Assembly: GCA_963826035.1 (NCBI GenBank)
Contig: CAWGVZ010000004.1
Span: 744,001 to 808,000 of the forward strand
Source of the DNA: Actinophytocola sp963826035
GTDB taxonomy: Bacteria; Actinomycetota; Actinomycetes; Mycobacteriales; Pseudonocardiaceae
Direction: 5' to 3'
Length of the DNA stretch: 64,000 bases
Shown one piece after another: positions 45,026 through 55,020 of this stretch (its first letter is position 1; every line of letters begins with the position of its first letter). The notes beneath the pieces were generated by a model. That model was given only the letters and a program-made list of their open reading frames with translations, was not told the origin of the DNA and searched no databases. The position numbers and the translations under genes were made by a program.

Positions 45026-48000
45026 GTGGGATCAGGCAGAAGACTCGGCGTCGGCGTGGCCGCGCTGGCGGTGGTGCTCGGCACCTTCACCCCGGCAGCC
45101 GCCGACCGGCCGGCGGCGCCGGCCGGTGGCGAACACACGCTGACGCTCGTCACGGGCGATCAGGTCACGGTCGTCGACGGTGCGGTCAGGTCGGTGACCC
45201 CGGCCGCCGGCCGGGAGCACATGGTCTTCTCGGGATACTCGGCCCTCGGCCACCACTACCTGATTCCCGCGGACGCGCAGCGACTGGTGGACACCGGCCT
45301 CGTCGACAGAAGACTGTTCGACGTCACCGCGTTGCTGGAGTTCGGCTACACCGACGGCATCCCACTGATCGTCACGGGTGACGCGCTGCCCGCCGGGCGC
45401 TCCGCGCGGAACCTGCCCGCTGTCAACGGGATGGCGGTCGAGGCCGACCCGGCGGGCTCGCTGTGGAACCACCTGACCGCGGGCACCCGCTCGGCCGGCG
45501 AGTCGAAGATCTGGCTGGACGGCAAGCGCCGGTCCACGCTGGACCGCAGCACCGCGCAGATCGGCGCCCCGGCCGCCTGGGAGGCCGGCTACACCGGTGC
45601 GGGCGTGACGGTCGCCGTGCTCGACACGGGCGTCGACCAGAGCCACCCCGACCTCGCCGACCGCGTGATCGCCGAGCGGAACTTCACCGACAGCCCGGAC
45701 AACGACGACCACTACGGTCACGGGACGCACGTCGCGTCGATCGTCGCCGGTACCGGCGCGAAGTACCGGGGTGTCGCGAGTGGAGCGTCCATTCTGGACG
45801 GCAAGGTGCTCGACGACTTCGGGTGGGGCCAGGACTCGTCGATCATCGGTGGCATGCAGTGGGCGGCCGAGCAGGGCGCCGACGTCGTGAACGTCAGCCT
45901 CGGTGCGACGGACCTGCCCGGTGTCGACCTGGTCGAGGAGGCGGTCAACACCCTGTCCGCACAGCACGGCACGCTGTTCGTGGTCTCCGCCGGCAACGAC
46001 CCCGGCGCGGGAACCGTGTCGTCACCGGGTTCCGCGGCCGCCGCGCTGACCGTGGGTGCGGTCGACCGCGACGATCAGCTGGCGTACTTCTCCAGCCAGG
46101 GCCCGACTCCCGGCGACGGCCTGCTGAAGCCCGACCTCACGGCGCCGGGCGTGGACATCGTGGCCGCGCTGCACGCCGACGGGGTCATCGGTCCCCCGGT
46201 GGAACCCGGCTACACGATGCTGACCGGCACCTCGATGGCCGCCCCGCACGTCGCGGGGGCGGCCGCGCTGCTCGCCCAGCAGCACCCGGACTGGACCGGC
46301 GCACAACTCAAGGCCGCGCTCACCGGTTCCGCCGCCCCGGCCGCGGACCTCGGCGGATACGCGCAGGGTGCCGGCCGGGTCGACGTGGCTCGCGCCATCA
46401 CCCAGACCGTGATGACGGAGCCAGCGATCCTTGATTTCGGCAGCCAGGATTGGCCGCACCACGACGAGCCCGTGACCACACCGCTCACCTACCGCAACCT
46501 GTCGGCGACCGACGTCACGCTCTCCCTCACCATCGACACCACCGCGCCCGACGGCATGTTCAGGCTCGCCGCCGACGAGGTCACGGTGCCGGCGGGCGGC
46601 ACGGCCGAGGTGCCGGTGACCGCCGACTCCTCGGTCGGCACGGTCGACGGCCCCGTCACGGGCACCGTGGTCGCGACGGGCGGCGAGACGTCGGTCCGCA
46701 CGCCGGTCGGGCTGGTCCGCGAGCTCGAGACCTACACGCTCACCATCGAGTACCTCGACCAGAACGGCGAACGCACCGCCTCGAACACGTCCCGCGTGTT
46801 CGGGCTGGACACCGAGTACCTGGACGACCTGTACGAAGAGGACGGTGTGGCCGAGCTGCGGCTGCCTCGCGGCCGCTACCTGGTCGACGGGATGGTCACC
46901 ACGTGGGAAGGCCACACCCCGCGCTACAACATGCTGGTCCAGCCCAACATCGACCTGTCGGCCGACACCACCGTCCGGCTCGATTCGAGGCTGGCCAGGC
47001 CGGTCAGCGTCACCCCGCCGGTCGACGCGTCGCTGTGGCTCGGCGACATCGGTTTCTCCCTGCGCGGTGCGCCGAACTCGTACGGCAACAGCTTCCTGGC
47101 CGACGAGCTGAGCACCGTCTACACGGCACACCTCGGGTCGACCGAGGCGCCCGCCGGGTTCGAGTTCACCAGCCGAGTGAACACGCAGTGGGGCGGGCCG
47201 GACGACTCGTTCTACGGCCTCGCCTGGTTCTCCGACACCATGCCCACCGGCTTCACGAAGGTCGTCGAGCAGGACGACCTGGCGACCGTGCACGCGGACC
47301 TCGGCGCCGTGGGTGCCGATCGGAGTGCCATGAGGATGGTTATCCCCGACCCGGTGGTCGGCGCCACCGCCGCGTTCGGCGCCGGCCCGGGATACCTGTT
47401 GCCCGCCAAGCGAACCGAATACCTGAACACCGACGGCGTGGAGTGGTCGTCGCGCACCACGCAGCTGAGCGAGAGGGACGCCGACGTGGTCCTCGTCTCG
47501 CCCCTGCGCAGGTACCAGGCCGGGCGGACCTACGACGAGCGGTTCAACTACCCAACCTTCGGACCGTCCCTTCCGGACACCGGAGCCGCCGGCGGGTGGA
47601 CACACCGCAGTGGCGACACGCTGATCGTCGACGTGCCGCTGTTCGGGGACGCCGGCGGAAACGCCGGCACGTCACCGAACGCGACCGGCAGCACCACGCT
47701 GTACGCGGGCGACCAGGTGATCGGCGAGTCCCCCTATCCGAGCGGCGTGTTCACCGTGCCGGCCGAGCGGCAGGACTACCGAGCGGTGGTCGAGGCGACG
47801 CGCGGTGCACCGTTCGACCTGACCACGGCGGTCAGCGCGGAGTGGACGTTCTCCTCCGCCCACGTCGACGCGGGAACCGAGCCGGTCGGGGTGTCGGCAC
47901 TGCGGTTCCACCCGCGGGTCGACGATTCCGGCGCCGCCCCGGCAGGTCGCCGGTTCGCGGTTCCCGTGCTGCTGCAACGAAACGGCGGCGCTACGGAACG

Positions 48001-48193
48001 GGCCCGCGGTCTCACGGTCGAGGTGTCCTACGACGAGGGCAAGACCTGGACACGCACTCCGGTCCTGCTCGGCACGGTCGCCGTACTCAACCACCCGACC
48101 GACGCGGAAACCGTGTCGCTACGAGCATCAGCGAGCGATCGCGCCGGCAATACCGTCAAACAAACCATCCTCCGCGCCTATTACCTCAAATAA
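45026..48193 (+). CDS. Secreted S8 subtilisin-like serine protease (tandem copy 1)
   Basis: 1055 aa from GTG 45026 (GGAGG site). A signal peptide ends near TPAAADRPA, a propeptide of about 110-150 residues follows, then the S8 catalytic domain with Asp200 (VAVLDTGVDQ), His232 (GHGTHVAS), oxyanion Asn (SAGND) and Ser403 (GTSMAAPHVAG). About 600 C-terminal residues hold beta-sandwich domains and end in a conserved VSYDEGKTW...AYYLK module shared by all three copies. No LPXTG or membrane anchor is present, so it is released. Role: extracellular protein degradation. The next copy starts within 94 bp. Confidence 0.95.
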   Translation: MGSGRRLGVGVAALAVVLGTFTPAAADRPAAPAGGEHTLTLVTGDQVTVVDGAVRSVTPAAGREHMVFSGYSALGHHYLIPADAQRLVDTGLVDRRLFDVTALLEFGYTDGIPLIVTGDALPAGRSARNLPAVNGMAVEADPAGSLWNHLTAGTRSAGESKIWLDGKRRSTLDRSTAQIGAPAAWEAGYTGAGVTVAVLDTGVDQSHPDLADRVIAERNFTDSPDNDDHYGHGTHVASIVAGTGAKYRGVASGASILDGKVLDDFGWGQDSSIIGGMQWAAEQGADVVNVSLGATDLPGVDLVEEAVNTLSAQHGTLFVVSAGNDPGAGTVSSPGSAAAALTVGAVDRDDQLAYFSSQGPTPGDGLLKPDLTAPGVDIVAALHADGVIGPPVEPGYTMLTGTSMAAPHVAGAAALLAQQHPDWTGAQLKAALTGSAAPAADLGGYAQGAGRVDVARAITQTVMTEPAILDFGSQDWPHHDEPVTTPLTYRNLSATDVTLSLTIDTTAPDGMFRLAADEVTVPAGGTAEVPVTADSSVGTVDGPVTGTVVATGGETSVRTPVGLVRELETYTLTIEYLDQNGERTASNTSRVFGLDTEYLDDLYEEDGVAELRLPRGRYLVDGMVTTWEGHTPRYNMLVQPNIDLSADTTVRLDSRLARPVSVTPPVDASLWLGDIGFSLRGAPNSYGNSFLADELSTVYTAHLGSTEAPAGFEFTSRVNTQWGGPDDSFYGLAWFSDTMPTGFTKVVEQDDLATVHADLGAVGADRSAMRMVIPDPVVGATAAFGAGPGYLLPAKRTEYLNTDGVEWSSRTTQLSERDADVVLVSPLRRYQAGRTYDERFNYPTFGPSLPDTGAAGGWTHRSGDTLIVDVPLFGDAGGNAGTSPNATGSTTLYAGDQVIGESPYPSGVFTVPAERQDYRAVVEATRGAPFDLTTAVSAEWTFSSAHVDAGTEPVGVSALRFHPRVDDSGAAPAGRRFAVPVLLQRNGGATERARGLTVEVSYDEGKTWTRTPVLLGTVAVLNHPTDAETVSLRASASDRAGNTVKQTILRAYYLK

Positions 48194-48286
48194 AGGAGTA
48201 CGGGGTGGCGCCGCATTAGGTTGCCCGCCGCCCTGTCCCTTGTTTGGGTGTCGCGAATCGATCCGGCGGTCAATACCGTCGGCGCG

Positions 48287-51200
48287 GTGAACTCATTGAG
48301 AAAACTGGGAATCGGTGCGGTGGTGACGGGACTGGTGCTCAGTACCGTCACCACCGCGACCGCCGAAAGACCCGCGGCAGCGGCCCCACTCACCGGAGAC
48401 CACCAGACCCTGACCCTCGTCACCGGCGACCGGGTCACGCTCGTCGACGGCGTCACCAGGGCGGTCACTCCCGCCGCCGGCCGCGAGGACATGAGCTTCT
48501 CCACCCACACGGCCCACGGCCACACCTACGTCTTCCCGGACGACGTGCGGGGACTGCTCGGCAGCGGGCGCGTGGACCGCCGGCTGTTCGACGTCACCAC
48601 CCTTCTCGAGTACGGCTACCGCGACGGCACACCGCTGATCGTCACGGGTGACGCGCTGCCCATGGCCGCCCGCTCCGGGCGCGACCTGCCGGCCGTCAAC
48701 GGGGTGGCCGTCACGACCGACCCGGCCGGCGCACTGTGGAAGGAACTCACCACCAGCCGTAGCGCCCCGAAGATCTGGCTCGACGGCAAACGAAAAACCG
48801 CGCTCGACCGCAGCACCGCCCAGATCGGTGCCCCCGCCGCGTGGGAAGCCGGCTACACGGGCGCGGGCGTGACGGTCGCCGTGCTCGACACGGGCGTCGA
48901 CCAGAACCACCCGGACCTCGCCGACCGGGAGATCGCCGAGCAGAACTTCTCCGCCGCACCGGACAACGTCGACCGCGTCGGACACGGTACCCACGTCGCC
49001 TCGACGGTGGCCGGCACCGGAGCGACCTACCGGGGCGTCGCCAACGGGGCGGCCATTCTCGACGGCAAGGTCCTCGACGACGAGGGTTACGGCCTGGACT
49101 CGTGGATCATCGCCGGCATGCAGTGGGCGACCGAACAGGGCGCCGACATTGTGAACCTGAGCCTCGGCGGCAGCGACCTCCCCGGGATCGACCCGGTGGA
49201 GGAAGCGGTGAACACCCTGTCCGCCCAACACGGCACGCTCTTCGTGATCTCCGCGGGCAACGCCGGGGCGCCGGAGACCATCGGGTCACCCGGTTCGGCG
49301 GCCGCCGCCCTGACCGTCGGCGCCGTCGATCGCGACGACCAATTGGCGTACTTCTCCAGCCAGGGCCCCACTCCTGGCGACGGTGGCCTGAAGCCCGACC
49401 TCACGGCGCCGGGCGTCGACATCGTGGCCGCCGAAGCCGGCGGCTCCGGCCATGTCGCGAATTCCGGCACCTCCATGGCCACGCCCCACATCGCCGGCGC
49501 CGCCGCACTGCTCGCCCAGCAGCACCCCGACTGGACCGGTGCCCAGCTCAAAGCCGCGCTCACCGGGTCCGCCACAGCGAATCCCGGCCTCGGCGAGTAC
49601 GCGCAGGGCGCCGGCCGCGTCGACGTGGCCCGCGCCATCAACCAGACGGTGGTCGGCGAACCCGGGAGTATCGACTTCGGCACCCAGGCCTGGCCCCACG
49701 ACGACGACCAGCCCATCACAAAGCCGTTGACCTACCACAACTCCTCGACCACCGACGTCACACTGGCGCTGTCGATCGACGCTACCGACACCTTCACCCT
49801 CGGCACCAACGAGATCACCGTGCCGGCGGGCGGCACCGCACAGGTGTCGGTCACGGCCGACACGCGCGTCGGCACGGCCGAAGGGCCGCTCAGCGCCACG
49901 GTCGTCGCCACCGCGGGCGAGAACTCGGTGCGTACCCCGGTCGGCGTCATGCGGGAGTACGAGACCCACACGCTGACCATCAACTACCTCGACGAGAACG
50001 GCGAACCCGCGCCGGACAACAGGAGCTTCGTGGCGGGGTACACCAACGACTACTGGGAGTACCACTCCGACGAGGACGGCACGGTCGAGCTCAACCTGCG
50101 GGAGGGCCGCTACTTTCTCGACCACGACGTGTTCGTCACCGGCGAGAACGAGCACACCTACTCGATCGCGCAGCCCAGCCTCGAGTTGACGGCCGACACC
50201 ACGGTCACGGCCGACGCGCGGACGACGAAACCGATCGACGTCACCCCACCCGCCGGTGCGACACCGCTGCTCGGCGACATCGGCTACGCGGTCCGCACCC
50301 CTGCCGGCGAGGTGTACAGGGGAGAGCAGGTCGTCAACGACCCGGCCAAGGTGTCGACCGCGCATCTCGGGCCGCCGGTGCCCGCCGGGGACACGCTCAC
50401 CGCCAGGGTCAACACCCAGTGGGCCGGGCCGGACGGCTCGTTCTACGGCCTCGCCTGGTTCCAGCCGGACACGATGTTCACCGGTTTCACCAAGGTGGTC
50501 GACCAGAGCGAGTTGGCCACCGTCCACGTGGACACCGAGGCGCAGGGCGCCGGCCCCACGGCCCAACGCCTGCGCTACGCCGATCCGGTCGACGGCAACG
50601 CGGACGGGTGGGCATCCCAGCAGACCTTCCCACTGCCCGACCGGCGGACCGAGTACCTCACCGCCGAGGGCCAGGTGTGGGGTTCGGAAACCGTCCAACT
50701 GACCGGGGAAGACACGGACGTCACCTACATTTCCGGGAAACGCGCCTTCCGCGCCGGGCAGACCTACGCCGAACGTGTCGGCAACGGGATGTTCGGACCG
50801 GCCCTGCCGGACACCAGTGCCACCGACTGGGCCATCCGCCATGGCGAACTGCTGGTCATCGGCGTGCCGCTGTTCGGTGACGCGAGCGGCAACGGCGGCT
50901 TCGCGTACTACACCACGTCGGCCGGCGTCAAAGTGTTCTCGGATGGGGAGCTGATCGGCGAAAGTGCCGGCGACTACATCGGTGCCATCCCCGTGCCGGC
51001 AGAGGAGCGCGACTACCGGGTAACCGTGACGGCCACCCGCGGCGCACCGTTCGACCTCGCCACCACGGTCAGTGCCGAGTGGACGTTCTCCTCGGCCTAC
51101 GCCCCACCGGCGGATCCGGCACCGCTGGACGTGTCCGTGCTGCGGTATCACCCGAAGCTCGACGGCGACAACGCCGCACCGGCCGGGCAACGGTTCCTCG

Positions 51201-51433
51201 TTCCCGTTGCGCTGCAACGAAACGGCGGCGCAACGGAACGGCCACGCGACCTCACGGTCGAGGCGTCCTACGACGAGGGCAAGACCTGGCAACGCACCCC
51301 CGTCCTACTCAACACGGTCGCCGTACTCGACCACCCGGCCAATGCGGAAACCGTGTCACTACGGGCATCCGGGAGCGACCGCGCGGGGAACACGGTGCGG
51401 CAGACGATCATCCGCGCCTACCACCTGAAATAA
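48287..51433 (+). CDS. Secreted S8 subtilisin-like serine protease (tandem copy 2)
   Basis: 1048 aa counted from GTG 48287 (VNSLRKLGIGAVV signal peptide, aligned with copy 3). Catalytic residues: Asp201, His233 and Ser396 (GTSMATPHIAG). The catalytic domain is about 10 residues shorter than in copies 1 and 3, before the Ser. The 5' end is odd. A good ribosome site (AAAGGAG) overlaps the stop of copy 1 but serves a 4-codon ORF (GTG 48205 to TAG 48217). One base later a TTG at 48221 opens the protease frame with 22 extra residues. Reinitiation at 48221 or a separate start at 48287 are both possible. Confidence 0.93.
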   Translation: MNSLRKLGIGAVVTGLVLSTVTTATAERPAAAAPLTGDHQTLTLVTGDRVTLVDGVTRAVTPAAGREDMSFSTHTAHGHTYVFPDDVRGLLGSGRVDRRLFDVTTLLEYGYRDGTPLIVTGDALPMAARSGRDLPAVNGVAVTTDPAGALWKELTTSRSAPKIWLDGKRKTALDRSTAQIGAPAAWEAGYTGAGVTVAVLDTGVDQNHPDLADREIAEQNFSAAPDNVDRVGHGTHVASTVAGTGATYRGVANGAAILDGKVLDDEGYGLDSWIIAGMQWATEQGADIVNLSLGGSDLPGIDPVEEAVNTLSAQHGTLFVISAGNAGAPETIGSPGSAAAALTVGAVDRDDQLAYFSSQGPTPGDGGLKPDLTAPGVDIVAAEAGGSGHVANSGTSMATPHIAGAAALLAQQHPDWTGAQLKAALTGSATANPGLGEYAQGAGRVDVARAINQTVVGEPGSIDFGTQAWPHDDDQPITKPLTYHNSSTTDVTLALSIDATDTFTLGTNEITVPAGGTAQVSVTADTRVGTAEGPLSATVVATAGENSVRTPVGVMREYETHTLTINYLDENGEPAPDNRSFVAGYTNDYWEYHSDEDGTVELNLREGRYFLDHDVFVTGENEHTYSIAQPSLELTADTTVTADARTTKPIDVTPPAGATPLLGDIGYAVRTPAGEVYRGEQVVNDPAKVSTAHLGPPVPAGDTLTARVNTQWAGPDGSFYGLAWFQPDTMFTGFTKVVDQSELATVHVDTEAQGAGPTAQRLRYADPVDGNADGWASQQTFPLPDRRTEYLTAEGQVWGSETVQLTGEDTDVTYISGKRAFRAGQTYAERVGNGMFGPALPDTSATDWAIRHGELLVIGVPLFGDASGNGGFAYYTTSAGVKVFSDGELIGESAGDYIGAIPVPAEERDYRVTVTATRGAPFDLATTVSAEWTFSSAYAPPADPAPLDVSVLRYHPKLDGDNAAPAGQRFLVPVALQRNGGATERPRDLTVEASYDEGKTWQRTPVLLNTVAVLDHPANAETVSLRASGSDRAGNTVRQTIIRAYHLK

Positions 51434-51438
51434 CCCGC

Positions 51439-51474
51439 GACCGGAGTGGCCATCGCATGATGACCACTCCGGTC
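51439..51474. terminator. Terminator hairpin after S8 copy 2
   Basis: Arms 51439-51453 (GACCGGAGTGGCCAT) and 51460-51474 pair over 15 bp with one wobble and a 6-nt loop. The right arm is also the first unit of the 22-bp repeat array that follows. The same hairpin sequence ends copy 3. Confidence 0.75.
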
Positions 51475-51539
51475 ACCCACGATGACCACTCCGGTCACCC
51501 ATGATGACCACTCCGGTCACCCACGATGACCACTCCGGT
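51459..51539. repeat. 22-bp tandem repeat array (3.7 units)
   Basis: Units start at 51459, 51481, 51503 and 51525 and read GATGACCACTCCGGTCACCC plus two bases (AC or AT); the last is cut at 51539. The period of 22 bp equals about two helical turns. Each unit can pair with the left arm of the upstream hairpin, so the array gives several alternative hairpins. The rest of the 279-bp gap up to 51712 holds no credible ORF apart from the promoter region of copy 3. Confidence 0.9.
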
Positions 51540-51712
51540 AGGCGCTGGGCACGATCGGCCTATTGTCACCCGACCGAATGGCCGATAGGTTCACTTCGGG
51601 GCTGGGGGTAGCCGGATCGTCACACCGGGTGCTTTCCGCTCGGCTATACACACGATGCATAGCCGAGATGGGTGACCCTGGCTGCCACGGGCACACCAAC
51701 CGGGAGGTACAG

Positions 51713-54700
51713 GTGGGACTGGCTAGGAAACTCGGGATCGGCGGGATCGTGCTGGGGATGGTGCTCAGCACCGTCACCCCGGCCACCGCCGACCGGCCCT
51801 CGGGCACGTCGCGGGCCACGGGCGAGCAGCGAACACTCACGCTCGTCACGGGCGATCGGGTCACGGTCATCGACGGCGAGGCCAGATCGGTGACACCGGG
51901 CGCCGGCAGGGAAGGCATGACCTTCGCCGCGCACACGGTCGACGGCCACGCGTACGTGGTGCCGGGCGACGCGGTGGGGCTGGTGAACTCCGGCCGCGTG
52001 GACCGCAGACTGTTCGCCATCACGACATTGCTGGAGTTCGGCTACGACGCGCGCGGCGGCACCCCGTTGATCGTCACGCATCCGGAGGGCCAGGCGCTGC
52101 CGATGGCCGCGCGGTCCGGGCGCGAACTGCCCGCCGTCAACGGCGCGGCGGTCGAGGCCGACGCCGGCGGCGCGCTGTGGGACGAACTCACCGACGGCGC
52201 CGCCAACCGCACGGCCGCCGGCATCTCGAAGATCTGGCTGGACGGCAAGCGTAAGTCCACTTTGGACCACAGCGTCCAGCAGATCGGCGCTCCCGCCGCG
52301 TGGGAGGCCGGCTACACGGGCGTGGGCACCAAGGTCGCCGTCCTCGACACGGGCGTCGACCAGACCCACCCCGACCTCGCCGACCGCGAGATCGCCGAAC
52401 GGAACTTCTCCGAGGCGCCCGACAACGTGGACCACTTCGGCCACGGGACGCACGTCGCCTCGATCGTCGCCGGCACCGGCGCGAACTCGGGCGGCAAGTA
52501 CCGCGGTGTCGCGAGTGGAGCGTCCATCTTGGACGGAAAGGTCCTCGACGACTTCGGCTCTGGCCTCGAGTCCTGGATCATCGGCGGGATGCAGTGGGCC
52601 GCCGAGCAGGGCGCCGACGTGGTGAACCTGAGCCTCGGCGGTGGCGACACCCCCGAGCTCGACCCGATGGAGGAGGCGGTCAACACCCTGTCCGCCGAGC
52701 ACGGCACGCTCTTCGTCATCGCCGCCGGCAACTCGGGCGGCGACGAGACCGTGTCCTCACCGGGCTCGGCGGAGGCCGCGCTGACCGTCGGTGCGGTCGA
52801 CCGCGACGACCAGCTGGCGAACTTCTCCAGCCGCGGCCCCCGGGTGGGCGACGGTGGCCTGAAGCCGGACATCACGGCGCCGGGCGTGGACATCGTGGCG
52901 GCGCTGCATTCCGACGGTGCGATCGGCGAGCCGGTGGAGCCCGGCTACACGGCGCTGTCGGGCACTTCCATGGCGACCCCGCACGTCGCGGGTTCGGCGG
53001 CACTGCTCGCGCAGCAGCACCCGGACTGGACCGGCGCGCAGCTCAAGGCGGCGCTCACCGCGTCCGCCACCCCGAACCCGGACCTCGGCGAGTACGCCCA
53101 GGGCGCCGGCCGCGTGGACTTGGCGAAGGCCATCGAGCAGACGGTGGTCAGCGAGCCGACCAACGTGAGCCTCGGGCTCGCCGCGTGGCCGCACGACGAC
53201 GACCAGCCGGTCACGAAGTCCTTCTCCTACCGCAACAACTCCGACAGCGACGTGACGCTGGCGCTCACGCTCGACACCGACGCACCCGACGGCATGCTCG
53301 CGCTGAGCGCCGACGAGGTGACGGTGCCCGCCGGCGGAACGGCCGAGGTCTCGGTCACCGCGGACACCAGGGTCGGCACGGCCGACGGCGCCTTCACCGG
53401 CACCGTGGTCGCCACGGCCGGCGAGACGTCGGTGCGGACCCCGGTGGGCGTCGTCCGGGAGGTCGAGAGCTACAACCTGACCATCGACTACCTGGACGAC
53501 ACCGGTGCGCCCGCCGCGGCGGCCAACACGCTGCTGCTCGGGCTGACCAACAGCTACTTCGACGGCGTGAACGCCGCAGACGGCACGGCCGAGCTGCGAC
53601 TGCCGAAGGGGCGTTACCTGCTCGACCACGTGGTGCTCACGGGAAGCGAGGGGAGCCGGCACTCCAACTTGATCCTCCAGCCGAACTTCGAGCTGACCGA
53701 GGACGCCACCGTCACGGTCGACGCCACCGTGGCGAAGCCGATCGAGATCACTCCGCCCGCCGAAGCTTCGCTGCTGATCGGCGATGTCGGTATAGCGCTC
53801 GAGACCGAGTCCACGTCGTTCGGGAGCGCGTACCTGGTGGACGACCTGTCGATACTCTCCACGGCGCAGGTCGGATCGCCGCCGGCGGCCGGAGAGGTGC
53901 TCACCGGCAAGGTGAACACGCAGTGGAACGGTGCGGACGGTGCGTTCTACGGCCTGACGTGGTTCACGCCCGGTGAGCTACCCACCGGGCTGACCGAGGT
54001 CGTCGAGCCGGGTGAGCTGGCGACCGTACGTGCCGACCTCGGGGCACCGGCCGCCGGCCGCGTGGCCGACCGGGTGCTGTTCCCGAGCCCCACCACGGGT
54101 TCCGGGTTCGTGTTCGGCGTCTCGCAGGAGCTGGCGTTGCCCGGTAAGCGAACCGAGTACCTGACCACCGACGGACAGGAGTGGTCGTCGCGCACCAGCC
54201 AGCGCAACGGCGAGGCCGACGAGGTCATGCTGATCTCGGCGCTCAAGGCGTACCGGGCCGGGCGGACCTACGACGAGCGGGTCAACCACGGGATGTTCGG
54301 TCCGTCCCTCCCGGACGACGGGTTCGACGGAGGTTGGGCGTTCCGCGCCGGTGACGACCTGATCGTCGAGGTACCGCTGTTCGGCGACTCGGCGGGCAAC
54401 GGCGGCTTCTCGCCGGTCACGTCGGGCGGCACGAAGGTGTACGCGGACGGCGAACTGGTCGGCGAGTCGGACGCCCCGGGCGGCGTGTTCGCCGTGCCGG
54501 CCGAGGAACGCGACTACCGGGTGGAGGTGACGGCCAACCGTGGTGACACGTTCGGCCTGAGCCCCACGGTCAGTGCCGAGTGGACGTTCCGTTCCGCACA
54601 CGTCGATCCCGCCGACCTGGAGCAGGTGGGCGTGTCGGCGCTGCGGTTCCACCCGAAGCTGGACGCCGCGAACGCGGCCCCCGCGGGTAGGCCGTTCGCG

Positions 54701-54934
54701 GTTCCCGTGCTGCTGCAACGCAACGGCGGCGCCACCCAACGGGCCGATGACCTGATGGTCGAGGTCTCCTACGACGAGGGCAAGACCTGGCGGCGCACCC
54801 CCGTGCTGCTCGACGCGGTCGCGCTCCTCAACCACCCGGCCGACGCGGAAACCGTGTCACTGCGGGCTTCGGCGGCCGACCGGAACGGCAACACGGTCAA
54901 GCAAACCATCATCCGCTCCTACCACCTGAAGTAA
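51713..54934 (+). CDS. Secreted S8 subtilisin-like serine protease (tandem copy 3)
   Basis: 1073 aa from GTG 51713 (CGGGAGG site). The signal peptide (ARKLGIGGIVLGMVLSTVTPATA) is nearly the same as in copy 2. Catalytic residues: Asp212, His244, oxyanion Asn (AAGNSGG) and Ser419 (GTSMATPHVAG). The C-terminal half aligns with the other copies and ends RSYHLK. It carries short insertions in the propeptide (DARGGTP, PEGQ) and before the catalytic His loop. Its preceding gap and its own terminator both carry the hairpin/22-bp repeat unit, so it probably has its own promoter. Confidence 0.95.
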   Translation: MGLARKLGIGGIVLGMVLSTVTPATADRPSGTSRATGEQRTLTLVTGDRVTVIDGEARSVTPGAGREGMTFAAHTVDGHAYVVPGDAVGLVNSGRVDRRLFAITTLLEFGYDARGGTPLIVTHPEGQALPMAARSGRELPAVNGAAVEADAGGALWDELTDGAANRTAAGISKIWLDGKRKSTLDHSVQQIGAPAAWEAGYTGVGTKVAVLDTGVDQTHPDLADREIAERNFSEAPDNVDHFGHGTHVASIVAGTGANSGGKYRGVASGASILDGKVLDDFGSGLESWIIGGMQWAAEQGADVVNLSLGGGDTPELDPMEEAVNTLSAEHGTLFVIAAGNSGGDETVSSPGSAEAALTVGAVDRDDQLANFSSRGPRVGDGGLKPDITAPGVDIVAALHSDGAIGEPVEPGYTALSGTSMATPHVAGSAALLAQQHPDWTGAQLKAALTASATPNPDLGEYAQGAGRVDLAKAIEQTVVSEPTNVSLGLAAWPHDDDQPVTKSFSYRNNSDSDVTLALTLDTDAPDGMLALSADEVTVPAGGTAEVSVTADTRVGTADGAFTGTVVATAGETSVRTPVGVVREVESYNLTIDYLDDTGAPAAAANTLLLGLTNSYFDGVNAADGTAELRLPKGRYLLDHVVLTGSEGSRHSNLILQPNFELTEDATVTVDATVAKPIEITPPAEASLLIGDVGIALETESTSFGSAYLVDDLSILSTAQVGSPPAAGEVLTGKVNTQWNGADGAFYGLTWFTPGELPTGLTEVVEPGELATVRADLGAPAAGRVADRVLFPSPTTGSGFVFGVSQELALPGKRTEYLTTDGQEWSSRTSQRNGEADEVMLISALKAYRAGRTYDERVNHGMFGPSLPDDGFDGGWAFRAGDDLIVEVPLFGDSAGNGGFSPVTSGGTKVYADGELVGESDAPGGVFAVPAEERDYRVEVTANRGDTFGLSPTVSAEWTFRSAHVDPADLEQVGVSALRFHPKLDAANAAPAGRPFAVPVLLQRNGGATQRADDLMVEVSYDEGKTWRRTPVLLDAVALLNHPADAETVSLRASAADRNGNTVKQTIIRSYHLK

Positions 54935-54940
54935 CCAGGT

Positions 54941-54977
54941 GACCGGAGTGGTCATCCGCATGATGACCACTCCGGTC
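54941..54977. terminator. Terminator hairpin after S8 copy 3
   Basis: A perfect 15-bp stem: arms 54941-54955 (GACCGGAGTGGTCAT) and 54963-54977, loop of 7. It lies 6 bp after the stop of copy 3 and before the converging phosphoesterase gene. It has the same sequence as the hairpin after copy 2 except one base. Confidence 0.85.
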
Positions 54978-55018
54978 GCCCATCATGACCGTTCCGGTCA
55001 CCCATGATGACCGTTCCG
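54962..55018. repeat. 22-bp tandem repeat array (2.6 units)
   Basis: Units start at 54962, 54984 and 55006 and match the array at 51459-51539, with AC/GT changes after ATGACC. As there, the first unit contains the right arm of the terminator hairpin. The array ends 3 bp before the stop of the phosphoesterase gene. Confidence 0.85.
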
Positions 55019-55020
55019 CG

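Noticed and set aside
51459..55018. 22-bp repeat arrays as a CRISPR array
   Set aside because: The repeats are contiguous without unique spacers, and no cas genes are present.
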